Shown here piece by piece: positions 7,201-8,286 of a stretch of 8,286 nucleotides of DNA. A model generated the notes under the pieces. It saw only the letters and a program-made list of their open reading frames with translations. It did not search any database and was not told the DNA's origin. The translations under genes were made by a program, and so were the position numbers. Within the stretch, counting starts at the first letter, position 1; each line of letters starts with the position of its first letter. The DNA is from an uncultured Planctomycetaceae bacterium (GTDB lineage: Bacteria; Planctomycetota; Planctomycetia; Pirellulales; Pirellulaceae). Where the stretch lies: positions 1 to 8,286 of the forward strand of contig CAIYOB010000796.1 of NCBI GenBank assembly GCA_903927685.1. Reading direction: 5' to 3'.

Positions 7201-8162
7201 GCCCCGAGCGGCGTTCGTTCTGGCGGAGCCTGGACCACGGCGATCCGGGCCCGGACGACGGCCAGGAAGCGCCTTTGACCCATCGCGTCCTGCGGATGAC
7301 GCAGCCGCAGCCGATGCCGGACGGACGCCAGATCATCGTCTCGACGCAAGGCGGCCTGACGCTGGTCGGCGGCCGCCGAGACCGCGAAACGCTGTTGATG
7401 CCCGACTTCAAGACCCGCGCATACACCACGCCGCTGCCGCTGGCCGACGGGTCGATCCTGTGCGCCTCGACCGAGAAAACGCCGGATCGCGAGAAGGTCG
7501 ACTTGGGCCTGTACCGATTCCATCCCGCGACCGGCCAGCTGGAATTGATCTACAACGATCCGGCCGTGGCGGACTACGAGCCGCGCCCCGTCGTCGCGCG
7601 CCGGCCCCCAACGACTCAGCCGGTGCTGGCCGGCCGGACCAGCTATAGCGGGCGTCTGGTCTGCGCCTCGGTCTACAACACGCAGGAGCCGGAAGCCCGC
7701 CAGCGGGGCCGCTGGGTGCGGTTGGTCGAAGGGATGCCGGTCGTGGGCCGCCACGAGACGCACACCGGCCCCGACGTCGTCTGGCGGAATCACGGCGGCA
7801 CCCAAGCCCGGGTCCTGGGCACCGTGCCGCTGTTGCCGGACGGCTCGTTCAACGTCGAACTGCCGGCCGACCGGTTGGTGCATTTCCAGGTGCTGGACAG
7901 CGATCGCCGCGTCGTCGGCAACCAGCTGACCTGGATCAACGTCCGGCCGGGCGAAGCCAAGTCCTGTGCGGGCTGTCACGAAAGCCCGCACACGGCGCCG
8001 CTTGCTGGAGGCGCTCAAGCCGCGACTTACCGGCCGTTGAAGTTGCTGCCGGATGGCTACGAGTTCCGCTATCGTGCCAAAGCCTGGTTCAAAGGCTCGC
8101 TGCCCGGAGATCTGGAAGAACGGACGCGAACCGTCCATGCCGTGAACCTGATCGCCCGCTGA
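4263..8162 (+). CDS. Exported HEAT - discoidin - HEAT - PD40 propeller - CxxCH protein (HzsA-related)
   Basis: Predicted 1299-residue protein. A signal peptide with Arg25-Arg26 and a hydrophobic core at 27-43 ends near SLAA (41-44), so the protein should be outside the cytoplasm. Residues 55-160 are HEAT repeats. Residues 193-323 are a discoidin (F5/8 C) domain ending in YEVEVYAPG. Residues 337-733 are a second HEAT array. After a linker, residues 763-1100 form a TolB/PD40-type propeller with blade strands at 844-852 (SWDGRQVIF), 890-897 (LADGRIVF), 942-949 (LPDGRIVF), 1018-1026 and 1060-1067. Residues 1120-1245 form a beta-rich module with LPDGSF (Asp1193) and RPGEAKSCAGCHE, a c-type haem site at Cys1235, Cys1238 and His1239. 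The propeller plus RPGE..CxGCHE end resembles planctomycete proteins related to the hydrazine synthase alpha subunit. With no anammox partner genes, hydrazine synthesis is not implied. Only one CxxCH was found. A role in periplasmic redox or polymer binding is inference. Confidence 0.9.
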   Translation: MPGFTVLSRRLPEHARGQDLISVGRRLAVWIGGICCVSAVSLAAETSPAGGPFDIQVTQHIAQLQDTAPAVRAWAAEALGFQRASRAEAALLARLQDPDAQVRRNLVMALAWCGGRTAVGPLIEMLADEEWTVRQSAWIALTNLTGMEFPFDAAALPAQRRLQAERWRQWWADVPVDRPPADVLALLGPHRSRSLAYGAKVTLSTRYKGEPGDLVDGTTEGGGFWQTKAVPFPQWCQVDLGRPLEIAQVVVHQYGPEFCMTDCELAVSLDGAQFEVVTRHRKATPVVWAFGFPARQARYVRITSYDTARKTYPTTFYEVEVYAPGAEIAVQPAPADELAWREERGARALGALGGTGAAAALLNVLEPEPSAAPRDRIAMRAAIRALGRLRDEAGFPKLLALLDRPLWARNAADALGEFGDRRAVPPLLAAYARYARRVDGTDPPEVPADDRMGFPSEDRMLETPYSIAMALCRLPLDAPEDRQALRRLAPQIMANLSSDYDSYVLYEPEVYHRLTWHLIEQSGLREDALEHAFAQLGQPRAVAAVTAAEPWPVFPERRMATWLPALCWEGDSRASPGDSDSAREASGQRLLRLAALLRHDNGWVRIYAAKALAWMRDKRAIEPLARALAEAKPEAEFGYSGRFKDEEYNDPCPRWREAIIRALGQLGAVEQTPQIAAVLNDERTVLEVRHAAAQALDELGDAAALDALQHAALNHPFLSVRHVARDALERRGVQLDLPRTDQAAVSNEDTAVRGASPAPSDTRGFWPRADFDALVFIQGDNNIPNTLGTVEQADRWRQTYIVTDSGPEYRPGNNLFRLSPPRPDGQVTPLTTFPDGYVASPEISWDGRQVIFTRRQQNDPWWQIWRIDIDGSGLQQLTSGPYHHIQPALLADGRIVFGCSRVGIRDEYHGYPCTSLHVMNADGTDLHTIATNIGRDNEPALLPDGRIVFSRLEVFYSRNKTELTLHAVHPDGTMDAVLYGPERRSFWRSLDHGDPGPDDGQEAPLTHRVLRMTQPQPMPDGRQIIVSTQGGLTLVGGRRDRETLLMPDFKTRAYTTPLPLADGSILCASTEKTPDREKVDLGLYRFHPATGQLELIYNDPAVADYEPRPVVARRPPTTQPVLAGRTSYSGRLVCASVYNTQEPEARQRGRWVRLVEGMPVVGRHETHTGPDVVWRNHGGTQARVLGTVPLLPDGSFNVELPADRLVHFQVLDSDRRVVGNQLTWINVRPGEAKSCAGCHESPHTAPLAGGAQAATYRPLKLLPDGYEFRYRAKAWFKGSLPGDLEERTRTVHAVNLIAR
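5984..5996 (+). repeat. Short palindrome inside the second HEAT region (first of a pair)
   Basis: GTCGCC (5984-5989) and GGCGAC (5991-5996) are perfect inverted arms around a single G; a realistic RNA hairpin would be five pairs with a CGG loop. It encodes part of a Ser/Asp/Gly-rich loop (about residues 574-578) that interrupts the HEAT helices. It lies 7 bases before a second palindrome at 6004-6022. Confidence 0.4.
6004..6022 (+). repeat. REP-like palindrome inside the second HEAT region (second of a pair)
   Basis: CCGCTCGC (6004-6011) pairs with GCGAGTGG (6015-6022) around a GAA loop, eight pairs including one G-T. It encodes S-A-R-E-A-S-G, a sequence unlike the surrounding HEAT helices. 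The core CTCGC-GAA-GCGAG has the compact form of an extragenic palindrome, here apparently kept in frame. Confidence 0.45.
6518..6537 (+). repeat. Palindrome in the HEAT-propeller linker (first of a pair)
   Basis: GCGCGGGG (6518-6525) pairs with CCCC (6529-6532) and GCGC (6534-6537) around a CTT loop, with T6533 bulged. It lies in the codons for the polar linker N-E-D-T-A-V-R-G-A-S-P-A-P-S-D-T that joins the HEAT array to the propeller. Confidence 0.4.
6547..6567 (+). repeat. Palindrome in the HEAT-propeller linker (second of a pair)
   Basis: CCCGCGGC (6547-6554) and GCCGCGGG (6560-6567) are perfect eight-base inverted arms around the loop TTCTG. The palindrome starts 9 bases after the one at 6518-6537 and ends just before the first propeller strand (FDALVFIQG). 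All eight pairs are GC, giving a very stable hairpin in mRNA or single-stranded DNA. Confidence 0.45.
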
Positions 8163-8286
8163 GCGCGGGTTCCGGCTGGCGGCCTGAAATCGTGCCATCA
8201 GCAGCCTGCACGCCGTCGGGGTAGGTGACGTCGTTGCGCTGGTCGATCATCAGGGCGTTGCCGAGAATCAACGTCTGAAAGGGAGA
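8089..8286 (-). pseudogene. Partial sialidase-like (BNR family) reading frame, apparently 3'-truncated
   Basis: The minus strand is open from the window edge to a TGA at 8089-8091. The portion 8286-8188 translates to a peptide containing ALMIDQRNDVTYPDGVQAADGTI. This matches the style of exo-alpha-sialidase/BNR-repeat proteins, where a strand with D-x-R is followed by S/T-Y-P-D-G/A-V-Q-x-x-D-G-T-I and then Y-I-I-Y-D. The codons are strongly GC-ended, as in a real gene of this genome. Immediately after DGTI (at 8187) the expected Y-I-I-Y-D strand is missing: the frame reads SGRQPEP and then runs antisense into the HzsA-related gene, overlapping its last 74 bases. The other two minus frames do not restore the motif either, so a simple frameshift does not explain it. 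It looks like a gene cut at its 3' end by a rearrangement, or an unusual C terminus. The rest lies beyond the window. The family is recalled from motif, not confirmed by search. Confidence 0.5.
8155..8169 (+). terminator. Weak hairpin over the stop codon of the HzsA-related gene
   Basis: CCCGC (8155-8159) and GCGGG (8165-8169) flank a five-base loop that contains the TGA stop. Only two T residues follow, so it is a poor intrinsic terminator. Its position between two converging reading frames makes a termination role possible but unproven. Confidence 0.2.

Noticed and set aside
4263..8162. Functional hydrazine synthase subunit
   Set aside because: Only the propeller and CxxCH end resembles HzsA. 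No beta/gamma subunit or other anammox gene is present, only one haem motif was found, and the N-terminal half is unrelated.
4728..8198. 1156-residue open frame on the minus strand
   Set aside because: It is antisense to the HzsA-related gene. Long antisense frames are expected in GC-rich genes with biased third positions. Its translation is rich in Arg, Gln and Gly and shows no domain, signal or ribosome binding site.
1..8286. tRNA, rRNA, CRISPR array or insertion sequence
   Set aside because: No spaced direct repeats, transposase-like frame, terminal inverted repeats, cloverleaf or rRNA-like sequence was seen on either strand.

Overview
The window is GC-rich, with coding throughout, and carries three large genes on the + strand plus the edge of a converging gene on the - strand. 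Its gene types point to a planctomycete, most likely of the Pirellulales type: a ThuA-HEAT fusion, a Tat-exported Gfo/Idh/MocA oxidoreductase with the LVLPARV-type leader, and a giant HEAT/discoidin/propeller/CxxCH protein related to hydrazine synthase alpha (HzsA). This assignment rests on recognised protein style, not on a marker gene.

Layout: 1-136 is a leader with a candidate sigma-70-like promoter and a ribosome binding site. 137-2788 encodes an 883-residue exported protein (ThuA domain, long HEAT solenoid, C-terminal discoidin-like domain). After 58 bases, 2847-4106 encodes a 419-residue Tat-exported Gfo/Idh/MocA dehydrogenase. A 156-base gap (4107-4262) holds an imperfect hairpin and a ribosome binding site. 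4263-8162 encodes a 1299-residue exported protein (HEAT, discoidin-like, HEAT, five or more PD40-type propeller blades, one CxxCH haem site). 8163-8286 is mostly antisense sequence of a sialidase-like (BNR) protein that stops matching its family abruptly at about 8188.

How they may work together: ThuA and Gfo/Idh proteins are partners in 3-keto-sugar chemistry (ThuA/ThuB in rhizobial trehalose use), and here both carry export signals, one Sec and one Tat. The third protein shares the HEAT and discoidin modules with the first and adds a c-type haem site. The set looks like a periplasmic glycan or sugar-oxidation module in which the discoidin domains could bind carbohydrate, HEAT solenoids could scaffold, and the cytochrome-like protein could carry electrons. 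That joint role is inference. The sialidase-like remnant fits a glycan-degrading neighbourhood.

The most unusual points are the architecture of the 1299-residue protein, the pairs of palindromes embedded in its loop and linker codons, the glycine at the usual catalytic aspartate position of the dehydrogenase, and the truncated sialidase-like fragment at the right edge.
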